64,000 bases of DNA, from NCBI RefSeq assembly GCF_003732275.1, contig NZ_MOBM01000038.1:710679-774678 (forward strand). Reading direction: 5' to 3'. This DNA comes from Pseudomonas frederiksbergensis (lineage in GTDB: Bacteria; Pseudomonadota; Gammaproteobacteria; Pseudomonadales; Pseudomonadaceae). How positions within the stretch are numbered: position 1 is the stretch's first letter; each line of letters opens with the position of its first letter. Positions 17,128 through 25,489 of this stretch are shown one piece after another. The position numbers and the translations under genes are program-made. The notes under the pieces are model-generated. The model worked only from the letters and a program-made list of their open reading frames with translations. It was not told the DNA's origin and did not search any database.

Positions 17128-17145
17128 TGGACAGACTCCACAAAA

Positions 17146-18630
17146 CTAGTTGGCCGGAACGGGCTTGCGAAGGAACACCACCAGCGGGCTCACGACGAGC
17201 ATCGCCACTAGCAAAATCTTGAACTGACCCATGACCGCAATGAACGCCGCCTGGTGGGTGACCAGATGATTGAGCCCTTCAAGCGCCGGCAACGACGTCG
17301 TCGTCGACAGGCGATAGGGCGTCAACTGGCTGAGCAGCGCCGAATGCATCGATTGTGTGTTGTTGAAGAAAAAGATCTGCACCACGGCCACACCAAGGGT
17401 GCTGCCGTAGACCCGCATCAGGTTGAAGAAACCGGTGGCTTCCGGGCGCAGCTTCGGGTCAAGGGTGCTGAACGCGACTTTGCTCAGGGCCGGCATCAGC
17501 ATGCCGAGGCCGGCGCCCTGAATAGCGCCGTTTGCCGCTACCGGGGTCCAGTCCATCAGCGACGAATAGCCGAGCATCAGCCAATTGGCGTAAACCACCA
17601 GTGCGATACCTGCCGCGACGAAGAACCGCGGGTCGAAGCGCTCGAGCAATCGCCCCGTCAACAGGAACGCGCCGACCAGGCCCACGCCGCGCGGGACGGT
17701 CAGAAAACCGGTAGTGTCTGGCGGGTAGCCGAGGATTTCGTCCAGCATCGGCGAGGTCAGGGCCATGGTCGACAGCAGCACGAAACCGAGGGCAAAAAAG
17801 ATGATCGTCGACAGCACGTAATTGCGGTCGGTGAACAACCCCTTGCTGAGGAAATGCGTCTTTGCGGTCAGCCGATGCACAACGAACAGGTAAAGCCCGA
17901 GTGCGCAGGCCAGCGCCTCCATCCAGATCTCCGGTGAGTCGAACCAGTCCATGCGTTCGCCTCGGTCGAGGAGCATTTGCAGGGCAATCATGCCCAGGGT
18001 GAAGGTGCCGACTCCGAAGAAATCGAACGGCAGGTGCTTGTCGGATTTTTTCTCGGCAAGCAGCAACGTCACCACCAGGAAGATGTACGCCGTCAGCGGC
18101 AGGCTGAGGTAAAACATCGGCCGCCAGTCGAAGTACTCGCTGATCCAGCCTCCGATACTCGGGGCACTGACGATGCCGAACAGCACCAGGGCCGTCCACT
18201 GCGCGCCGAATTTTGCACGCCGTGCAGGCGGCAAGGTCTCCAGGGCTATCGCCATCGACAAGGGCGCCAATACACCGCTGGCCGCGCCTTGAAGGACGCG
18301 CGCACCGATGAATTCCAGTGGTGTGGTCGCCAAAGTGCCCAGCCACAAGCCGAGGGCAAACAACGCGAGTGCGGTCTGATAAACCAGCTTCAGGCCGAAG
18401 CGTCCGGCGAGCCACTGCGCGACGGGCGTAGTGATCGCAGTGGCGGCCAGGTAGGCAGTGAAAATCCATCCGGCCTGGTCGTCGGTCATCGACAGGCTGC
18501 CCTGGATCAACCGCAGTGCAGCGTTCGGCAACGGCAAGTTGGCCGACTGCAGGTAGGTCGCGAGGAGGACTACGAACCGCAGCGAACGTGCATCCGCTGT
18601 CGCAGAGGAATCCGCAGGATAGGCGTTCAT
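17146..18630 (-). CDS. DHA2 family MFS efflux transporter (EmrB/QacA type)
   Basis: This 494-aa inner-membrane drug/proton antiporter has 14 predicted transmembrane segments. It begins MNAYPADSSATADARSLRFVVLLATYLQSANLPLPNAALR with the DHA2 first-helix pattern, then DDQAGWIFTAYLAATAITTPVAQWLAGRFG. The ATG at 18630 has AGGAGCC upstream and shares one base with the HlyD stop (TGATG), implying translational coupling. Together with HlyD and the NodT protein it forms an EmrAB-TolC-like pump. Confidence 0.93.
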   Translation of the reverse strand: MNAYPADSSATADARSLRFVVLLATYLQSANLPLPNAALRLIQGSLSMTDDQAGWIFTAYLAATAITTPVAQWLAGRFGLKLVYQTALALFALGLWLGTLATTPLEFIGARVLQGAASGVLAPLSMAIALETLPPARRAKFGAQWTALVLFGIVSAPSIGGWISEYFDWRPMFYLSLPLTAYIFLVVTLLLAEKKSDKHLPFDFFGVGTFTLGMIALQMLLDRGERMDWFDSPEIWMEALACALGLYLFVVHRLTAKTHFLSKGLFTDRNYVLSTIIFFALGFVLLSTMALTSPMLDEILGYPPDTTGFLTVPRGVGLVGAFLLTGRLLERFDPRFFVAAGIALVVYANWLMLGYSSLMDWTPVAANGAIQGAGLGMLMPALSKVAFSTLDPKLRPEATGFFNLMRVYGSTLGVAVVQIFFFNNTQSMHSALLSQLTPYRLSTTTSLPALEGLNHLVTHQAAFIAVMGQFKILLVAMLVVSPLVVFLRKPVPAN

Positions 18631-19763
18631 CAGAAGGCTCCTGCGCTCAACAGCGAATTGAGCGGATGCCACCACGGCGTGCGATGGCCGGTGTCGACCT
18701 TGACCGTGGCGCTGGTGCCGGAGAACAGCGGCAGGCTCGGATCGACCTCATCCAGCTCGAGCCGCACCGGCACTCGCTGCACCACCTTGACCCAGTTGCC
18801 GGTGGCGTTTTCTGGCGGCAGCAGCGCGAAGTCGGAGCCCGCACCGGGGCTCATGCTGATCACATGGGCCTTGAAGACGCGGTCGGGATAGGTGTCGATG
18901 GCGATGGTCGCTGCCTGGCCGGGGCGCATGTGCGTCACTTGGGTTTCGCGGAAGTTGGCCTCGATCCAGAGCTCCCGGTCGGAGATCAGGGCGAACGCGG
19001 GCGCACCGCCGTTGACGTAGTTGCCGACCTGAAGATCGTCGACCTTGGCGACAATGCCATCGTCCGGCGCGGTGACTGTGGCGTAAGAGAGGTAGAGCTG
19101 CGCCTCGTCGAACTGGGCTTTGGCTTCGCGCACAGTCGGATGGCTGTCGATAGCGATGTCCGGATTGCCGTTGAGGGCAACGACAGTGCTTGCGATCTGT
19201 TGCTCGACCGAGGCGATACGTTGGCGCGCCACTTTGAGGTCGGTTTCCGCGCGCTCATAGATCGCTTGTGATACGAACTCGGTGGCGACCAATGCTTTTT
19301 TACGGGCGAATTCCTTTCGATCGAAGTCCGCCGATTCTTTGGCCGACTGCAACTCTGCCTGCTGCTGGCGGTAGCTGGCCTTTAATCCATCGATGCGCAG
19401 ACGCGCGTTGCCCAGTTGCGCTTCGGCACGGTCGACGGCGATTTGCAGGGGCTTGGGGTCGATGCGGAACAGCACCTGGCCCTTGCGCACGGGCTGGTTG
19501 TCCTCGACCGCGATCTCAACCACTTGCCCGGAAATCCGCGCATTGATCGAGGCCTTGGCCACCCGGGTGTAGGCGTTGTCGGTGGAAACGATGGGCTCGT
19601 TCGCCACGTAGTGGGCGTAGCCGACGGCGGCGAAGAGGGCGGGCACACCCGCCATCAGCCATGGCCGCAACTTTTCCTTGAGCGGTTTTTTCGGCGCGCT
19701 GTTCTGGTTTGGCCCCGGATGTTCCAAGGCTTGTGTCGCTGAGAGATCGAACTGCTGAGTCAT
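18630..19763 (-). CDS. HlyD/EmrA family membrane-fusion protein
   Basis: This 377-aa periplasmic adaptor has a single N-terminal transmembrane anchor (LRPWLMAGVPALFAAVGYAHYV). The biotinyl-lipoyl halves are VVEIAVEDNQPVRKGQVLFRIDP and TVTAPDDGIVAKVDDLQVGNYV, flanking a coiled-coil hairpin of about 110 residues. It ends in a beta-barrel domain. It is the first gene of the efflux operon, and its promoter faces the divergent TetR gene. The ATG at 19763 is preferred over one at 19808. Confidence 0.93.
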   Translation of the reverse strand: MTQQFDLSATQALEHPGPNQNSAPKKPLKEKLRPWLMAGVPALFAAVGYAHYVANEPIVSTDNAYTRVAKASINARISGQVVEIAVEDNQPVRKGQVLFRIDPKPLQIAVDRAEAQLGNARLRIDGLKASYRQQQAELQSAKESADFDRKEFARKKALVATEFVSQAIYERAETDLKVARQRIASVEQQIASTVVALNGNPDIAIDSHPTVREAKAQFDEAQLYLSYATVTAPDDGIVAKVDDLQVGNYVNGGAPAFALISDRELWIEANFRETQVTHMRPGQAATIAIDTYPDRVFKAHVISMSPGAGSDFALLPPENATGNWVKVVQRVPVRLELDEVDPSLPLFSGTSATVKVDTGHRTPWWHPLNSLLSAGAF

Positions 19764-19940
19764 GATCGAATACGCCCTTAACCGGGAAATCGGGCCGACC
19801 TGGCACAATCGCTTGCGGCCCCGACGTCGTTAATTACTGTGAGAAACCACTGCCGTGCGCCGTGGGGAGGATCGCTCCGCCACCGCTATTTCGTCGTCGC
19901 CACACCCAGTTCGAGCTCCGCTACAACAAACCTGCCAATC

Positions 19941-19959
19941 AAGGAATTTCTGGTTCCTT
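19941..19959. promoter_or_regulatory. Candidate TetR operator between efflux operon and its regulator
   Basis: An inverted repeat AAGGAA-tttctgg-TTCCTT lies in the 258-bp divergent region between the HlyD gene (start 19763) and the TetR gene (start 20022). Size, symmetry and position fit a TetR-family operator controlling both directions. Confidence 0.5.
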
Positions 19960-20021
19960 AATTTTGTGCGATGGTGTAAGAATATCTCTCGACCCAAACC
20001 CTTTCAAGGATTTTGTACGAC

Positions 20022-20645
20022 ATGGCACAAAAAAAAATTACGGAAGGAAAGGGACGCGGCCGTCCGCGTGCCTACGACCCGCAAACCGCGTTAGCGCAGG
20101 CGCTTGGCGTGTTCTGGAATACCGGCTATTCCGGTGCTTCTCTGGATAGCATCGCCAGCGCCGCCGGGATGAATCGCCCCAGCCTGTATGCGGCATTCGG
20201 GGATAAACATGCGCTCTACATCAAGGCGCTCGAGCAGTATTGGGAGACAGCCTCGGCTGCGATGCAGGAGGCGCTGACGGACGCCAGTCTGACGCTGGAG
20301 CAGGCGTTGACGCGTTTCTACGATGGGCAATTGGCGATTTACTTCTCGGGGGACGGTCAACCCCGTGGTTGCTTCGCGATTGGCACGGCGACCACCGAAG
20401 CGGTCGAGGACCCAGAGATTCGTGACGTGTTATCAGATCGGCTGAGCCGGCTCGATGCCGATCTCGAAGCGCGCCTGCGCAAGGCTATCGATACCGGCGA
20501 ACTGAAATCCAACGTCGATCCGGTGGCGCTGGCGGTGCTTGCATCGTCCTTGTTGCACAGCATTTCGATACGGGCGAGGGCAGGCAAATCCCGGGCTGAA
20601 TTGACCGGGCTGGTGCGCAATGCGATCAAGGTGATGTGCGGTTGA
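20022..20645 (+). CDS. TetR/AcrR family regulator of efflux operon
   Basis: This 207-aa repressor has the N-terminal HTH ALAQALGVFWNTGYSGASLDSIASAAGMNRPSLYAAFGDKHALY. The C-terminal ligand domain includes the PRGCFAIGTATTEAVEDPEI block typical of the YxaF/LmrA-like TetR_C group. It is divergent from the HlyD-MFS-NodT operon with a palindrome between them, so local repression is the likely role. Its stop is 8 bp before the mug ATG, so the glycosylase is probably cotranscribed. The ATG at 20022 is chosen over an upstream TTG. Confidence 0.9.
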   Translation: MAQKKITEGKGRGRPRAYDPQTALAQALGVFWNTGYSGASLDSIASAAGMNRPSLYAAFGDKHALYIKALEQYWETASAAMQEALTDASLTLEQALTRFYDGQLAIYFSGDGQPRGCFAIGTATTEAVEDPEIRDVLSDRLSRLDADLEARLRKAIDTGELKSNVDPVALAVLASSLLHSISIRARAGKSRAELTGLVRNAIKVMCG

Positions 20646-20653
20646 GCGGCTTT

Positions 20654-21184
20654 ATGACTGGCGAAGTACTCGAAGACATTCTGGTCCAAGACCTTTCAGT
20701 GATTTTCTGCGGGATCAATCCGGGGCTGGCAGCTGCGGCCCAGGGGCACCACTTTGCGGGGCGGGGCAATCGCTTCTGGCGAACCTTGCATCTGGCCGGA
20801 TTCACTCCTGAGGAAATACGTCCGGAATACGATCGGTCGATCCTGCAATATCGGTATGGGTTGACGGCCGTAGTCCCGCGACCGACGGCGCGGGCGGATC
20901 AGTTGTCAGCGCAGGAACTCACTGCAGCGGCGGCGGATTTTGAGCAGAAGATCACACGGTATGCGCCGCGCTTTGTCGCGTTTCTCGGGAAGGCAGCGTA
21001 CGCCGCATTGACGGGCCAAAAGGAAGTGGAGTGGGGGCCGCAGCGGAGGGCTTTCGGGAATACGCGTGTTTGGGTTTTGCCCAATCCGAGCGGTAGAAAC
21101 CGTGCGTTCAATCTTGAGCAGTTAGTTGATGCGTATCGTCGGCTCCGCTTGGCGGCGGACGCCGAGAGGATGGCCGGTAGATGA
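20654..21184 (+). CDS. mug: G/U mismatch-specific DNA glycosylase
   Basis: This 176-aa uracil-DNA-glycosylase superfamily member excises U or ethenocytosine from mismatches. The signature motif GINPGL (20-25, with N22 the expected catalytic-water Asn) and the C-terminal NPSGRN loop that inserts into DNA are both present, together with FAGRGNRFWRTL. A GTG at 20636 overlapping the TetR stop is an alternative start. Cotranscription with the efflux regulator could tie base-damage repair to exposure to a reactive compound, but this is only suggestive. Confidence 0.92.
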   Translation: MTGEVLEDILVQDLSVIFCGINPGLAAAAQGHHFAGRGNRFWRTLHLAGFTPEEIRPEYDRSILQYRYGLTAVVPRPTARADQLSAQELTAAAADFEQKITRYAPRFVAFLGKAAYAALTGQKEVEWGPQRRAFGNTRVWVLPNPSGRNRAFNLEQLVDAYRRLRLAADAERMAGR

Positions 21185-21371
21185 GATCGAGAGCTCAACG
21201 TGCTCGACTGCAGACTGTGGCCAGTGATGATCCTGAATGTGCCTCGCACGCCACTCGATTAGCGTTGCTGAATACCTTGCATTGGGACGTTCGGATGTGA
21301 GCAACCTGAGCGCTGTCTTATGCAGAGGTACTAATTTATGATGCTGCATTGATAAATTTGGATCCGGCATC

Positions 21372-21947
21372 ATGAGTACACGTTCCGACCTTCTGACCAC
21401 CGCTGAACTATTGTTGCGTACAAAGGGCTATGCAGCTTTCAGTTACGCCGATCTCGCGGCTGACATCGGCATCAAGAAGGCGAGTATTCACCACCATTTT
21501 CCGACCAAGGAAGGCCTGGCAATTGCCATTGTTGAGAGCTACCTGTTCCGGTACAAGAAGCAGCTGGAGGTTATCAATGATGAACATACCGGCATTATTG
21601 AACGTCTAAATGCCTTCGCCCTGATGTTTGCGCAAAGCAGTGAGAACGGCATGTTACCGCTCTGTGGTGCCTTGGCCGCGGAGTTACTGGCATTACCGCA
21701 AAGCCTAAAGGAAATGACGCGGGACTTTTTCGAAATCCATCTCGACTGGCTTCAGGCCAATATTGCTCTAGGCCAAGAGGCAGGGGAGATCAAAGCTGAG
21801 CTGGACGGCGTGAAGATCGCCAGAGTCATCCTGAATACGCTGGAAGGTGGCAGCTTTGTATCCTGGGCGCTGAACGACAAGTACGATCGTTCTTCTGGAT
21901 TCGATTTCATTTTAGATGGACTTCGGGTGGCCGAACCGCGCCACTAA
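21372..21947 (+). CDS. TetR/AcrR family regulator (electrophile-responsive type)
   Basis: This 191-aa regulator has the N-terminal HTH LLTTAELLLRTKGYAAFSYADLAADIGIKKASIHHHFPTKEGL. The C-terminal domain carries cysteine C93 in NGMLPLCGALAAEL, a position resembling the redox-sensitive Cys of NemR/AcuR-like repressors. Downstream osmC and the ahpD-like gene share a palindromic site, so this protein is the likely regulator of the cluster up to 27.1 kb. No copy of that palindrome is obvious before its own gene. Confidence 0.87.
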   Translation: MSTRSDLLTTAELLLRTKGYAAFSYADLAADIGIKKASIHHHFPTKEGLAIAIVESYLFRYKKQLEVINDEHTGIIERLNAFALMFAQSSENGMLPLCGALAAELLALPQSLKEMTRDFFEIHLDWLQANIALGQEAGEIKAELDGVKIARVILNTLEGGSFVSWALNDKYDRSSGFDFILDGLRVAEPRH

Positions 21948-22343
21948 TGCCCGATCCGCTTTTTTTGCTTCATGAGACGACCGATTCTGCCATCGCCAGC
22001 TCGGTCTGCTGTTCCTGCCAAGTAAGTGGCTCCAGTCGCTTATCTCTCACCTCCTGAATTTTATTCCCGCCTACTGGATCTGAGGAGAACCCATCTCGTC
22101 TCTCGGTTGGGCTGCGGATATCTGCCAATGCCTATGGCCTGAGGTGGAAAGGCTATAACCAATAAGATGGCAAACCCTACATTTTAATAATGACATCGCG
22201 TATCCAAAAAAGGCCGGATCGTGGGTGTATTTGTTCGGCGAGTGCTGATGGGTTTAAAGATCTCTTGAATGACAACCTACTAGTTGGCAGGGTTGTGCCT
22301 CTTTCGGGCCAAGCGCCCGGTCCATCCAAAGAGGATTGAATAG
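21948..22343 (+). promoter_or_regulatory. Intergenic region with osmC promoter and operator copy
   Basis: This 396-bp gap holds no convincing gene. At 22273-22290 it has CAACCTACTAGTTGGCAG, an imperfect palindrome that matches the site at 27041-27058 in 13 of 18 positions (shared core C-ACC--C-AGTTGG-AG). It lies 53 bp upstream of the osmC start, in a good operator position. AAGAGGATTG just before 22344 is the osmC ribosome site. Confidence 0.5.
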
Positions 22344-22898
22344 ATGAGCAACAACCTGAATGGTATCGACGTAGCCGCACTCCAGCAGTTTGCCCAAGGC
22401 GTTACTGAGGATGTGACCAAGCGCAAGGCAAGTTTCAACGTCAAGACCCAATGGGAGCACCAGACTCGCTCAGTCGCGAAAGTCAGCCGATACAGCTTGG
22501 CGGGTGAAACCTACTCACGCGATTTCGAAATCGTGGCCGATGAGCCAAATGAATTGCTGGGCCAGGACACCGCGCCTAACCCCCAGGAACTGTTGATGGC
22601 AGCGCTCAATGCCTGCATGTCGGTCGGTTATGCCGCCAACGCCGCGATGATGGGTATCAAGATTCATAGCTTGGAAATCGAGACGGATGGCACCCTCGAC
22701 TTGCGCGGTTTTCTGGGGATTGAAGAGAGCGTCAACCCGGGCTATGACGAGGTAAGTGTGGTTATTCGCCTGCACACCGACGCTTCCCGTGAGCGCGTTG
22801 AAGAGCTGCACAAAGTTGTGCTCAAGACGTCGGTCAACTACGCAAACTTCTCAAAAGCCATCCGTATGGTTCCCACCCTCGAAGTTCGTGAGGGCTGA
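22344..22898 (+). CDS. OsmC family protein
   Basis: This 184-aa OsmC/Ohr-like protein contains the RDFEIVADEPNELLGQDTAPNPQELLMAALNACMSVGYAANAAMMG core. A single conserved Cys lies at the start of the central helix (NACMSVG), where Ohr/OsmC enzymes hold the peroxidatic Cys. The second conserved Cys is not seen at the usual C-terminal place, so peroxidase activity is uncertain. It heads the stress cluster, and an operator-like palindrome lies upstream. Confidence 0.87.
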   Translation: MSNNLNGIDVAALQQFAQGVTEDVTKRKASFNVKTQWEHQTRSVAKVSRYSLAGETYSRDFEIVADEPNELLGQDTAPNPQELLMAALNACMSVGYAANAAMMGIKIHSLEIETDGTLDLRGFLGIEESVNPGYDEVSVVIRLHTDASRERVEELHKVVLKTSVNYANFSKAIRMVPTLEVREG

Positions 22899-22996
22899 CT
22901 TCGCCGATCCGGGCGTTGTTCAGGCTATCCACGCACCAGCAGGCGATGAGTCGTCCTGGTGCCAAGTTTTAAATCTTGATCAGAAGGACTGATGAA

Positions 22997-23770
22997 ATGA
23001 GCGATTTCTTTAAAGGTCAGAAACTGTTAGTCGTCGGTGGCACCAGCGGAATGGGCCTGGAAACGGCCCGCATGGTTCTCAACGCGGGCGGTAGCGTGGT
23101 GCTTACCGGAAGCAAGCAGGATAAGGCCGAGGCTGCACGCCAGGAATTGAGCCCGCTGGGTTCTGTGTCCGTGATCGTCGCCAACCTGATGACTGAAGAG
23201 GGCATGAATTCCGTTCGGCAGGAAATCAATACCCACCACAGCGATATAAGCCTGATGGTGAACTCTGCCGGGATTTTTATTCCCAAGCCGTTCACTGAGC
23301 ACGACGAAGCCGAGTACGACATGTACCTGTCGCTCAACCGTGCGACTTTTTTCATTACGCAAGCCGTGGTCAAGAACATGCTTGCCGCGAAGCGCAAAGG
23401 GGCGATTGTCAACGTCGGCTCCATCGGTGCACAGGCCGCATTGGCCGGTTCACCGGCATCGGCCTATTCCATGGCCAAAGCAGGTCTGCATGCGTTGACC
23501 CGCAACCTGGCCATTGAATTGGCCCACTCCGGAATCCGGGTCAATGCAGTCTCGCCAGGAATCGTCCATACCTCAATCTACGAGGGTTTCATGGACAAAG
23601 AAGCGATCCCGGAGGCAATGAAGTCGCTTAACGCTTTCCACCCACTCGGGCGAGTCGGTGTTCCCGAAGATGTGGCTAATACCATCCTGTTCCTGCTTTC
23701 CGACAAGGCGTCCTGGGTGACCGGCGCTATCTGGGATGTGGACGCCGGTGTCATGGCGGTACGTGCCTGA
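22997..23770 (+). CDS. SDR family oxidoreductase
   Basis: This 257-aa Rossmann short-chain dehydrogenase has the cofactor motif GGTSGMG (14-20), NSAG at about 89-92, and the catalytic triad S142, Y157, K161 (YSMAK). The typical RVNAVSPGIVHT and WVTGAIWDVDAG C-terminal blocks are present. The ATG at 22997 has AGAAGGA upstream. It follows osmC by 98 bp and ends in a terminator, so osmC-SDR may form one transcript. The substrate is unknown, probably a carbonyl or quinone-derived compound. Confidence 0.93.
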   Translation: MSDFFKGQKLLVVGGTSGMGLETARMVLNAGGSVVLTGSKQDKAEAARQELSPLGSVSVIVANLMTEEGMNSVRQEINTHHSDISLMVNSAGIFIPKPFTEHDEAEYDMYLSLNRATFFITQAVVKNMLAAKRKGAIVNVGSIGAQAALAGSPASAYSMAKAGLHALTRNLAIELAHSGIRVNAVSPGIVHTSIYEGFMDKEAIPEAMKSLNAFHPLGRVGVPEDVANTILFLLSDKASWVTGAIWDVDAGVMAVRA

Positions 23771-23794
23771 CCACATCAGCAAGCGCGACCTTAT

Positions 23795-23820
23795 GAAAGT
23801 CCCCCATTGGGGGGCTTTCT
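23795..23820 (+). terminator. Rho-independent terminator after SDR gene
   Basis: GAAAGTCCCCC (23795-23805) pairs with GGGGGGCTTTC around ATT, giving an A/T-flanked GC stem with a CTTTCT tail. It separates the osmC-SDR unit from frnE. Confidence 0.82.
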
Positions 23821-23890
23821 GTCGTCACTCCAACTATTTGCTTGAAACGCCGGCAACGCGGTCTCTATTAATTTTGGTGCAGGATGAATT

Positions 23891-24589
23891 ATGCAAACCC
23901 CTTCAAAAAAATATGTAGTGGATATCTGGTCTGATTTTGTCTGCCCCTGGTGCTGGATTGCCAAACGTCGCTTCGAAAAAGCGCTGGAGCGTTTTCCTGA
24001 AAAAGACAGTGTGCAGGTAAATGTCAGGGCCTATCGTCTGGCGGCGAATCACGCGCCAGAGCCTATGGTTGCGGCTCTTAGGCGCAAGCTTGGAAACCCG
24101 GACTCCGCCGACGCGATGATGAGCACCGTCAGTAAATATGGCAAAGCCGATGAGCTGAATTACCGTTTTGACACCATGCTGTTTGGCGACACCGCTGATG
24201 CTCACGTATTGGTCAAGGCGGTTGAAGATCCGGCAGCGAAGAAGCGTCTGGTGGAGACGCTGTATGAGCAGAGTACGACCCATGGGAAGTCACTGTTTGA
24301 TCGCAGCAGCCTGAAGACCATTGCCAAGGCAGTAGGTGTATCGGATGAGTCAATCCAACTGGCATGGTCATCCGCTGAATTGCGCGCAGAGATGGAGGAG
24401 GACGAACATATTGCTGCGCAACTGGGTTCGGGTGTTCCTTTGTTTGTATTCGACAATGCCTTCTCATTCTCCGGCGCTCAGCCTGAGGCCGCGTTTCTTG
24501 AAGCGCTGAACAAGCTGCAAACGAAGTCAAAGACCGAGGATGACACGTTCATCGGCCAGGTCTGCGGTATAGATGGCTGCAAGATTTGA
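23891..24589 (+). CDS. DsbA-family oxidoreductase (FrnE-like)
   Basis: This 232-aa cytosolic thioredoxin-fold protein has the active-site C18-P-W-C21 (DFVCPWCWIAKRRFE), an all-helical insertion, and the cis-Pro region GVPLFVFDNAFSFSGAQP. It ends VCGIDGCKI, the extra C-terminal Cys pair found in FrnE proteins. There is no signal peptide. FrnE proteins are disulfide isomerase/glutathione-S-transferase-like and counter oxidative stress. A good ribosome site (AGGATGAATT) precedes the ATG, and the thioredoxin gene follows 63 bp later. Confidence 0.92.
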   Translation: MQTPSKKYVVDIWSDFVCPWCWIAKRRFEKALERFPEKDSVQVNVRAYRLAANHAPEPMVAALRRKLGNPDSADAMMSTVSKYGKADELNYRFDTMLFGDTADAHVLVKAVEDPAAKKRLVETLYEQSTTHGKSLFDRSSLKTIAKAVGVSDESIQLAWSSAELRAEMEEDEHIAAQLGSGVPLFVFDNAFSFSGAQPEAAFLEALNKLQTKSKTEDDTFIGQVCGIDGCKI

Positions 24590-24652
24590 TCGGCAGAAGG
24601 TGTGCGGCACTGAGTGGTGCCGCTTTCCAGTGGCGTAGAAAACGAGGCAAAA

Positions 24653-24982
24653 ATGAGCCGTATCGTTGAGTTGAGTGCCCCACAGTTCGCCCGTTTTGTT
24701 GCCAAGGGCAGCAGCGTCGTGCTGTTTTCCGCGTCGTGGTGCAAGCCTTGTCAGGAGATGAAGCCAGTCTTTCATGCCTTGGAAGAAAAGCTCCACGCCT
24801 TGGCGGCTTTTGGAAAGATCGATGTGGCGGTGTCTCCGACGATCTCGCAGATGTATGGCATCCGTGCAGTGCCATCCTTGGCAGTGTTTCACGAGGGGCG
24901 GTTGCTCCGGGTCATGCCCGGATCTCGTTCAGTCGCAGCGCTGAAAAAAGCGGTTCTTGCACAGTTGGAAGAGGCCGTTTAA
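24653..24982 (+). CDS. Thioredoxin family protein
   Basis: This 109-aa thioredoxin fold has the redox motif C30-K-P-C33 (ASWCKPCQEMKPVF) and the cis-Pro loop AVPSLAVFHEG. WCKPC differs from canonical WCGPC, implying a changed redox potential. It lies directly behind frnE and probably recycles it or other thiol enzymes in the cluster. The ATG at 24653 is chosen because homology begins there. Confidence 0.9.
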   Translation: MSRIVELSAPQFARFVAKGSSVVLFSASWCKPCQEMKPVFHALEEKLHALAAFGKIDVAVSPTISQMYGIRAVPSLAVFHEGRLLRVMPGSRSVAALKKAVLAQLEEAV

Positions 24983-24995
24983 TCAGCCTCCCTGA

Positions 24996-25151
24996 TCAGC
25001 CTTCCTTCCAAGAGGCCAGGCGCGTGCCGTAATACCCAATTTGCGAATGGAGCATGGTCTGTTCAGCATTGAACGCGCCGTGGACCTCCAGCACATCTGG
25101 CAGTAAGTCGCCGTCGCTTGCAGCGGTTGAGCCAGAACCGAAAAACCCAAA
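24996..25151 (-). pseudogene. Possible C-terminal remnant of an efflux outer-membrane protein
   Basis: The minus-strand frame reads DVLEVHGAFNAEQTMLHSQI then GYYGTRLASWKEG and a stop at 24996. The NAEQ-x-ML-x-x-Q-x-GYY-x-x-R-LA-x-W pattern resembles the last coiled-coil helix of TolC/OprM-type proteins. It has no start codon and is closed upstream by an in-frame TAG. If real, it is a fragment of a lost efflux gene; similarity was judged by eye only. Confidence 0.35.
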
Positions 25152-25175
25152 CTACGCGTTCATTCAGAACGTAAA

Positions 25176-25224
25176 ACTCCCTGATCGTTGAGCATGATGA
25201 TGCCCAACGATCAGGGAGTCGTTT
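25176..25224. terminator. Bidirectional terminator between convergent genes
   Basis: A 15-bp perfect stem ACTCCCTGATCGTTG (25176-25190) / CAACGATCAGGGAGT (25205-25219) is followed by CGTTTTT on the plus strand and preceded by AAAA. It serves both the thioredoxin gene and the minus-strand tautomerase gene. Confidence 0.88.
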
Positions 25225-25240
25225 TTGAAGTAGGAAAACC

Positions 25241-25459
25241 TTATTGATCTGCTTGCAGCTTCAATATCTCCTGCGCAGTCATGGGTTTTCCGGCGATACC
25301 CCAATCCCCATTCTTGACCTCTTCGAAGATGACCCAGGTAAGGGCGCGCATGTTTTCACCTTCCACCGACACTATGGTGTCAGTCACTTTCTGGATAACT
25401 TCGGCTTTCTGCTGGTCGGTAAAAACGCCTTCAATGCCTTTGATGGTAACGAGTGGCAT
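25241..25459 (-). CDS. 4-oxalocrotonate tautomerase family protein
   Basis: This 72-aa tautomerase begins MPLVTIKGIEGVFTDQQKAEVIQKVTDTIVSVEGENMRALTWVIFEEV. After Met removal Pro-1 would be the catalytic base. The helix plus beta-alpha-beta layout and the WVIFEEV strand fit 4-OT hexamers. AAGGAGCAGACC precedes the ATG. It lies 30 bp downstream of the ene-reductase-like gene, in the same operon, consistent with handling of unsaturated carbonyls. Confidence 0.9.
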   Translation of the reverse strand: MPLVTIKGIEGVFTDQQKAEVIQKVTDTIVSVEGENMRALTWVIFEEVKNGDWGIAGKPMTAQEILKLQADQ

Positions 25460-25489
25460 GGTCTGCTCCTTAACGTTCGAAATGGGATG

